This document shows, in pieces, positions 17,283-25,953 of a stretch of 44,242 nt of DNA. How positions within the stretch are numbered: the stretch's first letter is position 1; each line of letters opens with the position of its first letter. This DNA is from Candidatus Sumerlaeia bacterium (GTDB taxonomy: Bacteria > Sumerlaeota > Sumerlaeia > SLMS01 > JAHLLQ01). The position numbers were made by a program, and so were the translations under genes. A model generated the notes under the pieces. It did not search any database. It was not told the DNA's origin and saw only the letters and a list, made by a program, of their open reading frames with translations. The stretch lies in NCBI GenBank assembly GCA_028284075.1, contig JANQSL010000135.1, positions 1 through 44,242 on the forward strand, given 5' to 3'.

Positions 17283-17745
17283 GGGATGAATTCTTGTATT
17301 TGGAGTGATGCTGACCCCTTTTGGTACCATCTGAGCGTTTGCTTTTCGCGGTCAGGCTTTTTAGGGAACATAGCCAAACCGGTCGATTTCTCAGTGCATA
17401 TGATTCCCTTAAGAACCCATCAACGGATTGCCAATCCCTCAACAACTGCCCTCCAGTCGCGAATGCGCTAACTGGTGAGTTGCAAAAAGTTGCAAGTTTC
17501 AACGCGTCTGAGCGTGGTGTGAAAATGTGCCAGCGTGGTCCGAATGGTTGATGTTGTTGGTTTTGCTTTCTAATTCGCGTCTCCTCAATACCTGTTTGGC
17601 GACTTAAAATCCCTGGGCCGCAAGGCTGTGCGGGTTCGAGTCCCGCTCCCGGCACCACCTGAGATTATTCAGCTTACACTCTCCACTGATCCGATAGATC
17701 ATAGCTGAATCCTCAAAGCGCGTCCCTGGGTCATTGATGGGTCAT
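17283..17745. repeat. tRNA-Leu-associated repeat, copy D (core 17601-17657) with upstream spacer
   Basis: The repeat proper runs from the palindrome GGATTGCCAATCC (17425-17437) through the GTTGCAA pair (17479-17497) and the tRNA-Leu 3'-half core to about 17745. The core is identical to copy C except at its edges. The leader is about as long as in copy B and shares CAGTCGCGAA-like sequence with it; the tail (TGAGATTATTCAGC) matches copy B. Bases 17283-17424 hold nothing I can identify. Confidence 0.85.
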
Positions 17746-18125
17746 TCGCGCGTCTTTGTGTCGTGAGTGTCGTGTAGTTACAGTAGCCAATGGAGATACA
17801 CGCTGACCATGCAGCTGTCTCCCCCCTATCGACTGGCCGTCAACAGGGGGAACCATTGACACTCCGCCGTGTCTTTTTCCCTTCATCGCGTTGGTTCACC
17901 ACGACGCAAGAGCCCTGACCCGCTCCCAAACCGATTTCAAGACAATGGGCCAGAAGGCCTCCTCTCTGTCACGACTGTATCGAGTACGAACACATCCAAG
18001 GCCACCTCCGGACCCGTCTGCAAGGAATCGATCAGCCCATTGGATTTGTGTTGCAGAATCCACAGAATAACTATTTTTTATTTTTGTATTTGTATCGACA
18101 CTCCCCGCCCCAAAGGAAGAGTCCG
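17746..18125. other. Intergenic stretch without a supported gene
   Basis: No frame here has a good ribosome site or recognisable content. The frame of the endonuclease gene stays open upstream of its ATG, but the residues are not secreted-protein-like and the ribosome site favours ATG 18126. A very AT-rich run at about 18063-18092 could be part of the endonuclease promoter. CCCCCTA-type and AGGGGG words at 17821-17851 form a weak hairpin. Confidence 0.4.
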
Positions 18126-19217
18126 ATGAAGCTATGGTTGAGTCTTGTTGTGATTGTTCTGGTGTCGTCTGTCCGTGTATCGAATGCTGATACGAATATC
18201 TCCGATGTCCTTTCACTGATCGATGAGGAGCATGCGGAAACCGTCGCAGAGCTTTATTACCGTGAGGAATTGGGCGACGTACGACATGAACTTTCCTATT
18301 CACGGGAAATTCAGTATCTTACCGATCAACTGACCTCCGTTTCCGTCGGTAGTGTAAGTCCGGAATACTCTCTCCGTTCGAATCATGTGGTCTTCGGTCT
18401 TCCAAGAGTCAGTGATGGACGATACGACACCGGAGATTTGGAGACATCACTCTCTCTCATCATTCGAGAGTCCCATGTGTTATGCTACGCAGATGTACTC
18501 GGAAGCCCGATCTGGGTCTCTCAGCTTTGGACACAGGAACACCTCTCGGAGGCTAGTGATCTCAGCACATTGCCGAGGGACTGGAAGAATGACCCGGCCC
18601 TACCGATCGATTATCGCTTCGGAACCAGCTACGCAGGCAGCCTGACGGACTTGGACAGAGGACACATGGCGCGCCACCTTATGAATAGAGCATGGGGATT
18701 CGATAGTTCGGTAGCCGGTTGCTTCATGACAAACTCTACGCCTCAGCACAGACATGTTAATCGAGGCAGGGCGTGGCGAGCACTGGAAGATGAAGCTGTG
18801 GAGTTTGTGAAATTCAGAGGCTACGAAGTTGATGAGGAAGAGTTTCCGGAATTCATCTGGACGATTTCAGGAGCAGTTTTCACTCCATTGGACAGTTCCG
18901 GCAACAATGATCTGGCGCTTGTCGGCGATGGATACTCGGTACCTTTTGCTACATACAAGATAGTTGCATTCTTCAATGGAAGTAGTGAATTTAGCGTCTG
19001 GACGTATCTCTTTGAGCAGCCGTATGCTATGGATGCAACAGGGCTGCCAGACTTTGGTGGCTCGGAGCTTCCGGCGAAGAGGATGGCCAGCAACCGCTTT
19101 CTAGTGTCCGTCGACGCGTTGGAAGATCGAACAGGCATCGATTTCTTTCCTGATCTCGAGAATGGAATCGAAGACGTGGTTGAGTCGGTCGCACAAAGTT
19201 CAGATTTTTGGGAATAG
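18126..19217 (+). CDS. Secreted DNA/RNA non-specific endonuclease (NUC1/EndoG-like)
   Basis: The 363-residue protein has a signal peptide (MKLWLSLVVIVLVSSVRVSNA). It also carries a beta-beta-alpha-metal nuclease signature: DRGH at residues 177-180 with catalytic His180, then MTNSTPQ at 201-207, Asn212 as the likely metal ligand, and the WRALE segment ending at Glu221. These match the NUC1 family, which cuts single- and double-stranded DNA and RNA. AAGGA eight bases before ATG 18126 sets the start. The patatin gene starts 34 bases downstream on the same strand, so cotranscription is likely. Export suggests it acts in the periplasm or outside the cell, either for nutrient nucleic acids or as an effector. 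Confidence 0.88.
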   Translation: MKLWLSLVVIVLVSSVRVSNADTNISDVLSLIDEEHAETVAELYYREELGDVRHELSYSREIQYLTDQLTSVSVGSVSPEYSLRSNHVVFGLPRVSDGRYDTGDLETSLSLIIRESHVLCYADVLGSPIWVSQLWTQEHLSEASDLSTLPRDWKNDPALPIDYRFGTSYAGSLTDLDRGHMARHLMNRAWGFDSSVAGCFMTNSTPQHRHVNRGRAWRALEDEAVEFVKFRGYEVDEEEFPEFIWTISGAVFTPLDSSGNNDLALVGDGYSVPFATYKIVAFFNGSSEFSVWTYLFEQPYAMDATGLPDFGGSELPAKRMASNRFLVSVDALEDRTGIDFFPDLENGIEDVVESVAQSSDFWE

Positions 19218-19251
19218 TCAGCGAAGCTGAGACGAAAAGGAGATCAACGTC

Positions 19252-20295
19252 ATGAGTAGTCAAGGATCGGGGAACGCGAAGCTCAAGAGAACCAGAATAT
19301 TGAGTATAGATGGAGGCGGTATTAGGGGCATCATCCCGGGGATGGTCCTGATTGATCTTGAAAAGCGTCTACAGAAGAAGACAAATGATTCTGCCCTGAG
19401 ATTGGCCGACTGCTTTGAGTTTGTTGCTGGCACGAGTACGGGTGGTATCTTGGCTTGTGGCGTTCTCGCCCCAGGTACCGATGACAGGCCGAGGCTGGAA
19501 ACAACTGAACTTGTGGATCTCTATCTTGAAAGAGGAGACGAGATATTCAACATCCCGTTGAGACACCGTATCCGCACCGCCGGTGGCACGCTGGACGAGA
19601 AGTATCCGGCAAGGGAGTTGGAAGAGGCACTCAACGATGTATTTGGAGACTTGTGGCTTTCTGAGTTACTCAAGCCATGCCTGATTACCGGTTACAATAT
19701 CAAACGACGCGAAACAGTCTTCTTCACTCAACACGATGCCAAGAAAACAGACCATCGGAACTTTCTCGTGAAGGATGTTGCACGAGCAACAAGTGCAGCT
19801 CCGACCTACTTCGAGGTGGCCAAGATCAGATCCAAATCCAGGATTCCGCACCCTGTCATTGATGGGGGTGTGTTCGCGAATAATCCTTCCCTATGTGCCT
19901 ATGCCGAGGCGAGGGCGTCTCTCGGGGTAAAAACGGCCGCAGACATCAGAATGTTGTCATTGGGTACGGGGATTAAGTCGGCACAGCCGATTGCATACGA
20001 TGAAGCCAAGGATTGGGGACTGGTTGGGTGGGTGAAGCCACTCTTGGGGATTATGATGAGTTCCTTGGCGGAAACCGTCGATTACCAGATCAAACAGATA
20101 TTCTCGACAGTTGAAGACGAGGGCGGAAGATACGCTAGAATCAACGTTCCTCTACAGTTCGCAGATACGGAAATGGATAATGCATCACCGAAGAACATTG
20201 AACTCCTCCGAGAGACAGGGATCAAGTGTGTCGAAGACAACAGTGACCTCCTTGATAGTGTTGTCGACTGGCTGCTTGAGGACGCTTCCGGGTAA
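19252..20295 (+). CDS. CapV-like patatin phospholipase
   Basis: The 347-residue protein carries all patatin motifs: the oxyanion loop DGGGIRG (residues 20-26), the nucleophile motif GTSTG with Ser62, and the catalytic Asp204 in the DGGVFANNP segment. The opening ILSIDGGGIRGIIPG and the overall length match the bacterial CapV-type group. In CBASS, CapV members degrade membrane phospholipids when activated by a cyclic nucleotide. No CD-NTase gene is present here, so activation must differ or be supplied elsewhere. AAAAGGAGA at 19235-19243 gives a strong ribosome site. It probably forms a unit with the upstream endonuclease and perhaps the downstream NAD-binding and STAND genes. Confidence 0.92.
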   Translation: MSSQGSGNAKLKRTRILSIDGGGIRGIIPGMVLIDLEKRLQKKTNDSALRLADCFEFVAGTSTGGILACGVLAPGTDDRPRLETTELVDLYLERGDEIFNIPLRHRIRTAGGTLDEKYPARELEEALNDVFGDLWLSELLKPCLITGYNIKRRETVFFTQHDAKKTDHRNFLVKDVARATSAAPTYFEVAKIRSKSRIPHPVIDGGVFANNPSLCAYAEARASLGVKTAADIRMLSLGTGIKSAQPIAYDEAKDWGLVGWVKPLLGIMMSSLAETVDYQIKQIFSTVEDEGGRYARINVPLQFADTEMDNASPKNIELLRETGIKCVEDNSDLLDSVVDWLLEDASG

Positions 20296-20449
20296 GGGGG
20301 GAAAGGATGCCTGTCTCCTGTTCTGGCGTTCCCCACGATCAAGTGTGGAATCTGGTGTCGATCCGCATATTGAGCTCTGGACGTGGAGGTCCGTGGGCTG
20401 CTAAGTGGACAGTTCTGCGGTGAGTGGAAGTATATCGGACCGGAGCTGA

Positions 20450-20590
20450 GGCGGCGTTGCGGCAGTAGTGCTTGATGATGCCGCCGAGTTCCTCGTTACA
20501 TCGGATCTCGCCGATGGTCTGGACTTTCAAGTCCTTGTCGAGGAGTTCGTTGTTTATTTTACTCTTCAGGGTGTACGTAAATGTCATTTG
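20450..20590 (-). pseudogene. Possible transposase/integrase C-terminal remnant
   Basis: The minus-strand reading over this stretch gives NELLDKDLKVQTIGEIRCNE followed by ELGGIIKHYCRNAA. It resembles the extreme C-terminus of rve-type integrase-core transposases, which commonly ends in an LGGLxxHYxRxAA-like tail. Nothing upstream in frame looks like the catalytic core, so it would be a tail fragment only. It sits in the 285-base gap between the patatin and NAD-binding genes. The match is from memory of the family and is uncertain. Confidence 0.4.
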
Positions 20591-22437
20591 AAGTATCCAC
20601 AACGAACATCCACAAGCATCGCTTGCGCCGGAATGTGGTGAGAGCCGTAAAGGCACTTGTCGTTCCCCTGTTGATACTCTGCGCAGCAACTTATGCCTAT
20701 CGGGTTCTTTCGTCACCTGACATCTGGCTTAATGGCGCACCTCCTCCTGCGTTTCCCAATCGCATGGTACACACGCTCTTGATGTTCTTTGGTGAACTCC
20801 CTCAGTCAGAGAATCTCAGGACCGAGAACGGGCGCCTGCTACTGGCCTTGGGCTCCGCGGTCCTTGTCACGATCGGGTCGTTAATCCAGCTTATCTCCTC
20901 ATGGATGACAAGGCTTCAGGACAGGCTGGCCTTCCAGCTCTATTTGCGAGACCACATTGTTATCTGCGGTTTGAGCAGAAAGGGAGAATATCTAGCCCGC
21001 GACCATGCATTGCGGGGAGATCGCGTCTTGGTGATCGAGCTTCACGGACAGCACGGGAATCTCGAGCGAGTTCGTGACTATGGTGTTCATCTACAAATCG
21101 GCGACGCCCGCGACTCGGCGATACTAAAGGCGGGCCGAATTCATAGAGCACGCCGAGTATTTTGCCTCTGTGATGATGATACAAACATCGAAATTTTCAA
21201 TTCCCTCAGACGATGTGCTCAAAAAATGAGCATCGAGATGCCAGATTGCGTGATTCACATCAATGAGTGTGATCGATTCAACGCTCTTCAGTATCACGAA
21301 TTTACGAGCCGCCGTTCATTGAAAAAACTCAAGTTTATGAATGTGTCCGTTTGGGAGACGCAGCAGCTTCTGACATGGAGTCCGAAGGAAGCGGGAGACA
21401 CTTTTCCAATGTTTCCAACTGAGGAGAGCCCGCGTCGAATCGTTATTGTCGGCGCGACCGACAGTGGTAAGCTGCTCGCGGCTGAGGCTGCGCGTCGCTG
21501 GCAGCTGATGAGACCGTCGGGGAACACTGAACGACTACGAATCCTCATGCTTGGTGAGAATGCAACGACGGTAAAGGATGATCTGGAGCGACTTCATCCC
21601 GCATTGGTGCACTCCTGGGAACTGGAAGCAGGGGATTTGTCCGCACGGTCCGGGTTTTCCCAATTGGACGAGCTCATCGTGTACAATGGCGGAACTGCAC
21701 CCAGCCGCGTGTTCGTTTGCCTTGAGACGGATAGCGAGAGTATGATCGCTGGTTTGGAGTTCGTTCGCATTCTTCGAAAGCGCGGATCGGATCCAAATTC
21801 CAGCGACAAGAACTGGGAACGAACACTGATCGTCGCCAGAGTGAGAGAAAACGAGGGAGCGCTTTGGTTTGACGCTCTCCAGAATAATGAAGACACATGG
21901 ACTCGACTGTTACAACCTTTCCGCGTTCTTGAGACTGTTATGCGTGCCCAGTGGAATGGATTTATCCCTATTGATCAGGTGGCGATCGCGTTACACGACG
22001 TGTATTGTGCAGAGGAACGCCGGAAGCGCGAAGACGCAAGAAAATCGGGCGAGGACTATCCACTGAGTGAAGCTGTTGTTCCGTGGGACATCTTGAGCGA
22101 GGAGTTCAAAGAGGCCAATCGTGCTCAGGCTGCCTCGATCAAGGAGGCATTATCGGGTCTGGATCCTCCAAGGCAAATTGTTTTCCCACCGGCGGACGAG
22201 GCTCCGCTGACGGACGCGGAGATCGAGGCACTTTCACAGCGAGAGCATGATCGCTGGATCAGGCACAGGATGGCGGAGGGCTGGTCATTTGGCAAGGAGC
22301 GCGATGATTATCAGAAGCTGCATCCAATGCTGATACCGTGGGAGGATCTGGATGAAGATAACCGAAACAAGGATCGAATTCTTGTCGCAAGCTGGCCCGA
22401 AATTCTTCGGACGGCGGGCTTGCTGATTGCCAAGTAG
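20581..22437 (+). CDS. Membrane protein with TrkA-N-like NAD-binding domain and C-terminal RyR-like domain
   Basis: The 618-residue protein has two hydrophobic helices (about residues 22-43 and 86-107) with a short amphipathic stretch between, an arrangement like two-helix cation channels but without a TVGYG filter. A TrkA-N Rossmann domain follows (HIVICGLSRKGEYLARDHAL, from about residue 125), and a second Rossmann-like segment begins near 286 (RRIVIVGATDSGKLLAAEA). The last 70 residues (about 545-612; REHDRWIRHRMAEGWSFGKE) match the RyR domain found in ryanodine receptors and many bacterial proteins. RyR-like domains in bacteria have been proposed to take part in conflict systems. The ligand is unknown. 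It precedes the STAND gene by 56 bases. Confidence 0.8.
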   Translation: MSFEVSTTNIHKHRLRRNVVRAVKALVVPLLILCAATYAYRVLSSPDIWLNGAPPPAFPNRMVHTLLMFFGELPQSENLRTENGRLLLALGSAVLVTIGSLIQLISSWMTRLQDRLAFQLYLRDHIVICGLSRKGEYLARDHALRGDRVLVIELHGQHGNLERVRDYGVHLQIGDARDSAILKAGRIHRARRVFCLCDDDTNIEIFNSLRRCAQKMSIEMPDCVIHINECDRFNALQYHEFTSRRSLKKLKFMNVSVWETQQLLTWSPKEAGDTFPMFPTEESPRRIVIVGATDSGKLLAAEAARRWQLMRPSGNTERLRILMLGENATTVKDDLERLHPALVHSWELEAGDLSARSGFSQLDELIVYNGGTAPSRVFVCLETDSESMIAGLEFVRILRKRGSDPNSSDKNWERTLIVARVRENEGALWFDALQNNEDTWTRLLQPFRVLETVMRAQWNGFIPIDQVAIALHDVYCAEERRKREDARKSGEDYPLSEAVVPWDILSEEFKEANRAQAASIKEALSGLDPPRQIVFPPADEAPLTDAEIEALSQREHDRWIRHRMAEGWSFGKERDDYQKLHPMLIPWEDLDEDNRNKDRILVASWPEILRTAGLLIAK

Positions 22438-22493
22438 TTATTGTGGTTTGAATCAGGGATAGCAGCCGAACCGGCTGACAACGAGAGTACGCA

Positions 22494-25400
22494 ATGGCGC
22501 GAAAGATTCGACTGTTTGTTTCTTCACCAAGTGACGTGCCACGTGAGCGGGAGTTGGTTGATTACGTCGCATCTGAGATTGAGCGGCTTTATCCGGGTGA
22601 GCTGTCTATTGATGTATTTCGTTGGGAGCGCGCGGCTCTCGACGCTTCGGCAAACTTCCAGGAAGGCATCAACAGAGCAATCCGGCCGGATGAAGTTGAC
22701 ATTGCGGTTTTCATTGTGTGGCAGAGGCTTGGTTCACCACTTGGAAGTCAGTTCGTCCACCCCGAAACTGACAAAAAATACTCAAGCGGAACCGAGTATG
22801 AGTTTGACATGATGTTAAGAGCGGCGGAGGCCAACCAGTGGTCTCGCCCTCGCGTGCTATTCTACGTTAAGGAAGACAAAAGCAAGACCGTGCAAGTCGC
22901 ACCTGCAACTGTGAGGGATGACTCGGCCCGAAAGGACATAGAGCAAAGAGAGTTGCTGTCACAGTTTCTCGAAACTCACTTCACGGACCAGTCTGACGGT
23001 TCAAACGTGCGAGCTTTGCACCGATTTCCTGAACCTATTACCTTCGAGAGAATTCTTCGGCAACATATTCTGGATGTGCTCAAAACGTTGCTCCAAGACG
23101 ATCCATCCGGGATCGGCCGACGCCTTGAGTCTACTTGGAAAGGTAATCCGTTCCGTGGCCTTGATGCTTTCAATATCGCAGACCGGGCGATATTCTGTGG
23201 GCGGGACTCCATCATCAGTGAAGCGATCGACTCCCTGAATGGGCAGCAGAAGGCCGGTACAACGTTCCTAATGTTGGTTGGTGCCAGTGGGAGTGGGAAA
23301 TCCTCATTGGCCCGGGCGGGGATTGCTCCACGAATTCTACAGGGAACCTATACTCCAGGCGCATCATTCTGGCGAACGGCAACCATGTATCCCAGCGATC
23401 ATGCCTCCGCGGGAGATCTCTGCGCCAGGCTTTCACACGCTCTTCTGCTCGAGCCCGGACTGCCGGAAATGCGAACCAGCGAGCGACGGACCGAAGAGAT
23501 CGCGGAAATTCTTCGTGATTCACCCCTGGCGGTGTGCGTGCTGATCGAGGACGCCCTCGTCAGGGCTGCTCGTGTTAGCGGTACAGATCCGGACGAAGCG
23601 CGCCTCCTGATTACGATCGATCAATTCGAGGAGATTTTTACCGACGAAACAGTGACGCGGAGTGATCGCGAACTCTTCATCAGAAGTATTGCGATTTTCG
23701 CAAGATCGAGACGAATTTGGATAATCGCGACGGTTAGAAGCGATTTCTATCCACAAATACAGACCCTGCCGGAGCTTGTCGAACTCAAGAAAGAGCGCGG
23801 CTCCCTCGATGTCCTGCCTCCCACCGCCTCTGAGTTGCGCCAGATCATCACCTACCCTGCGCATGCAGCAGGACTGGAGTTCGAAATTGACAAGGAGTCG
23901 ATGGTTCGACTGGAAGACAGGATTCTGGACGATGCCCTTGAGCAGGGAGGTGGTGCGATTCTTCCACTGCTTCAGTTCGCTCTCGAACGTCTGTACGAGA
24001 GTCGAAGCCCAGACGGTGTCCTGGCTCATGCAAGTTACCGGAAACTCGGTGGAGTTGCGGGCACGCTCAGGAGCCACGCCGAACTTGTATTTGGCGGACT
24101 TTCGCAAGAAGGGCGGGAATCTCTGTCGGACGTGCTCTCGCACCTTGTAAGCATATCCGATGACGGCCATGAAGTCCGACAGAGGGCCTCGCGCGAGGTG
24201 TTTGATCGGTGCTCTCACCAGATGGAGCTTGTGGATGCGTTTGTCTCCGCCCGTCTTTTCGCGGCAGACAGAGATGTGCATGGGACGCCCATCGTTACGA
24301 TCGCCCACGAGGCCCTTCTCAAGCACTGGAGGCGGGCAGCAACGTGGGTGACGGAAAACAGGGAATTTCTTCACTCACGGAAAAACCTGGAAACATCCGC
24401 TGCAATCTGGGATGAGAGGGGAAGGGATTCGGAGTTTCTTCTGCCCGTTGGAAGACCACTCTCCGAGGCGGAAGAGCTCGTCGCAACCCGGCGCGAAGCT
24501 CTCTCTCAAAACGCCCGTGAATTGGTGGCTGACAGCCTGAAAGAGGCGAACAGGCGCAGACTACTGGCAGCTCTGACATCCGGGCGAGACTACGATGAAG
24601 TCGCCAGGGATTTGTTCGAAATCTCCGAAGATCAGTATAACAGTGTTATGGAAGAGGTGTTGTCATCCCCGCACGAGGAAGTTCGCCAAAGAGCCGCTTC
24701 CGTCGTAGGTGGACTACCAACACCATCCACGCTGGTGCACCTGGGAGTCATCTCTGGAGAAGACGATTCCGTTTCGGTCAGACGTGAAGCTTCGACAAGT
24801 CTGCTCGTTTGCGATGACGTCGAGGTCTATCACAAGATAGTGGAAAATGCGGGTGGAAAGTCCACAAGCACTTTTCGGCGCTCGCTTGTCCATCTTCGAG
24901 TGGCTGCAGATGCAGTCGAGCAGCGAAGTCGATTTGAGGAAGTGTATTCAGCGCTTCCTGGAGCCGTTCGCCTGCGAGTGAGTATCGGTGCCAAGATTCA
25001 GCGTCTTGCAAGCGGCTGGTCGACGACTCTGATTGCCACGATTTCGGCCCTGCTTCTGAGTACAGTATTCAGTGCGTTGTTCAAGATTTTTCCTGGCGCA
25101 TTTAATTACGCGCTGGGGCAACCTGAGGCGAATGCTGCCACCGCAGTCTTTCACGCGATGCTGGCGACGGTCTTTTGGGGCGGCATGATTACGGTTGCAG
25201 TCTCATTGCACTGGATTGTGATGCGTCGTCAGTGGGAAAGGAAGTCATACCTCAGACCGTTCGGTGGTCTACTGTTCGGGGCGGCGGGTGGACTGATCAG
25301 CAGTATCTGTCTCAATGCAATCATCGTCTTCGTGATTGGTGAGTCGATCCTGCTAGACATTGCGTGGACGACACACAAGCGGGATGGCGAATTCAGTATG

Positions 25401-25940
25401 TTCGTGCGGGACATCTTTTTTGAGACGCGGATGTTCTGGCCCTACATCATCCTCGGTACCGGACTTGGAGTCGGAATGGCATGTACCATAAACGGGCTTC
25501 TTGCTTCTTCAAAGTGGAAGACGTTCCTTGAGAGCCAATCGCAATTGAACAGCCGGACCGTTTTATCAGCAGTAAGGAGTATCTTCTGGCTGGTTATACG
25601 TTATTCAGCGCCAATACCACTTGTGATGTTTGTGGCAATCGGGCTGGCGTTTGCATCCGCAGCGACATCCCCTGCGATGGATATTGAGGAGACGGCCAAT
25701 CCAGACTGGATTCAGGGCTGGCAGGATGTGGCGTTTGGCGGAATGGCAGGACATCATGACGGGCGTAACGAGGTCAGGGACTATGTCCGTGAATGGAAGG
25801 CTTCCCGCGCAGGGCTTGGACTTGCGATTTTCTTCGATGCGGCGACACAGATGATCGGTGGGTTCTTTTGCGCCATCGGGCTGGGTCTCGCACTTGTCAT
25901 TGCAAAGTTTGGTGTGCGCATAGATCCGATAAGACAGTAG
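22494..25940 (+). CDS. DUF4062-nSTAND1 NTPase with C-terminal membrane domain
   Basis: The 1148-residue protein opens with DUF4062 (residues about 4-115; IRLFVSSPSDVPRERE). An nSTAND1 module follows: NPFRGLDAF at 218-226, CGRD near 235, Walker A GASGSGKSS at 263-271, Walker B LLITIDQFEE at 371-380 and ATVRSD at 412-417. A helical region then leads to about six hydrophobic helices from residue 845 to 1143. STAND NTPases sense a trigger and oligomerise. Most carry WD40 or TPR sensors at the C-terminus, whereas this one ends in a membrane domain. It is the last gene of the plus-strand set and converges on a patatin gene 13 bases away. Confidence 0.88.
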   Translation: MARKIRLFVSSPSDVPRERELVDYVASEIERLYPGELSIDVFRWERAALDASANFQEGINRAIRPDEVDIAVFIVWQRLGSPLGSQFVHPETDKKYSSGTEYEFDMMLRAAEANQWSRPRVLFYVKEDKSKTVQVAPATVRDDSARKDIEQRELLSQFLETHFTDQSDGSNVRALHRFPEPITFERILRQHILDVLKTLLQDDPSGIGRRLESTWKGNPFRGLDAFNIADRAIFCGRDSIISEAIDSLNGQQKAGTTFLMLVGASGSGKSSLARAGIAPRILQGTYTPGASFWRTATMYPSDHASAGDLCARLSHALLLEPGLPEMRTSERRTEEIAEILRDSPLAVCVLIEDALVRAARVSGTDPDEARLLITIDQFEEIFTDETVTRSDRELFIRSIAIFARSRRIWIIATVRSDFYPQIQTLPELVELKKERGSLDVLPPTASELRQIITYPAHAAGLEFEIDKESMVRLEDRILDDALEQGGGAILPLLQFALERLYESRSPDGVLAHASYRKLGGVAGTLRSHAELVFGGLSQEGRESLSDVLSHLVSISDDGHEVRQRASREVFDRCSHQMELVDAFVSARLFAADRDVHGTPIVTIAHEALLKHWRRAATWVTENREFLHSRKNLETSAAIWDERGRDSEFLLPVGRPLSEAEELVATRREALSQNARELVADSLKEANRRRLLAALTSGRDYDEVARDLFEISEDQYNSVMEEVLSSPHEEVRQRAASVVGGLPTPSTLVHLGVISGEDDSVSVRREASTSLLVCDDVEVYHKIVENAGGKSTSTFRRSLVHLRVAADAVEQRSRFEEVYSALPGAVRLRVSIGAKIQRLASGWSTTLIATISALLLSTVFSALFKIFPGAFNYALGQPEANAATAVFHAMLATVFWGGMITVAVSLHWIVMRRQWERKSYLRPFGGLLFGAAGGLISSICLNAIIVFVIGESILLDIAWTTHKRDGEFSMFVRDIFFETRMFWPYIILGTGLGVGMACTINGLLASSKWKTFLESQSQLNSRTVLSAVRSIFWLVIRYSAPIPLVMFVAIGLAFASAATSPAMDIEETANPDWIQGWQDVAFGGMAGHHDGRNEVRDYVREWKASRAGLGLAIFFDAATQMIGGFFCAIGLGLALVIAKFGVRIDPIRQ

Positions 25941-25953
25941 GGTCGGGACGATC

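Noticed and set aside
17283..17424. Possible insertion-sequence remnant near GACCCCTTTTGGTACC
   Set aside because: The word resembles ends of some mobile elements, but no inverted repeat or transposase reading could be found.
8865..17657. Extra functional tRNA-Leu genes at the repeat cores
   Set aside because: The 5' half, including the acceptor and normal D-arm, is missing in all copies.
8690..17745. Integron attC array
   Set aside because: The cassettes have a common end, but there is no integron integrase or attC-type core/inverse-core, and the shared piece is tRNA-derived.
20581..22437. Potassium channel call for the TrkA-N/RyR protein
   Set aside because: There are two helices with a stretch between them, but no TVGYG-like selectivity filter.
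18126..25940. CBASS system
   Set aside because: The patatin is CapV-like, but no CD-NTase, Cap2 or Cap3 gene is present in the window.
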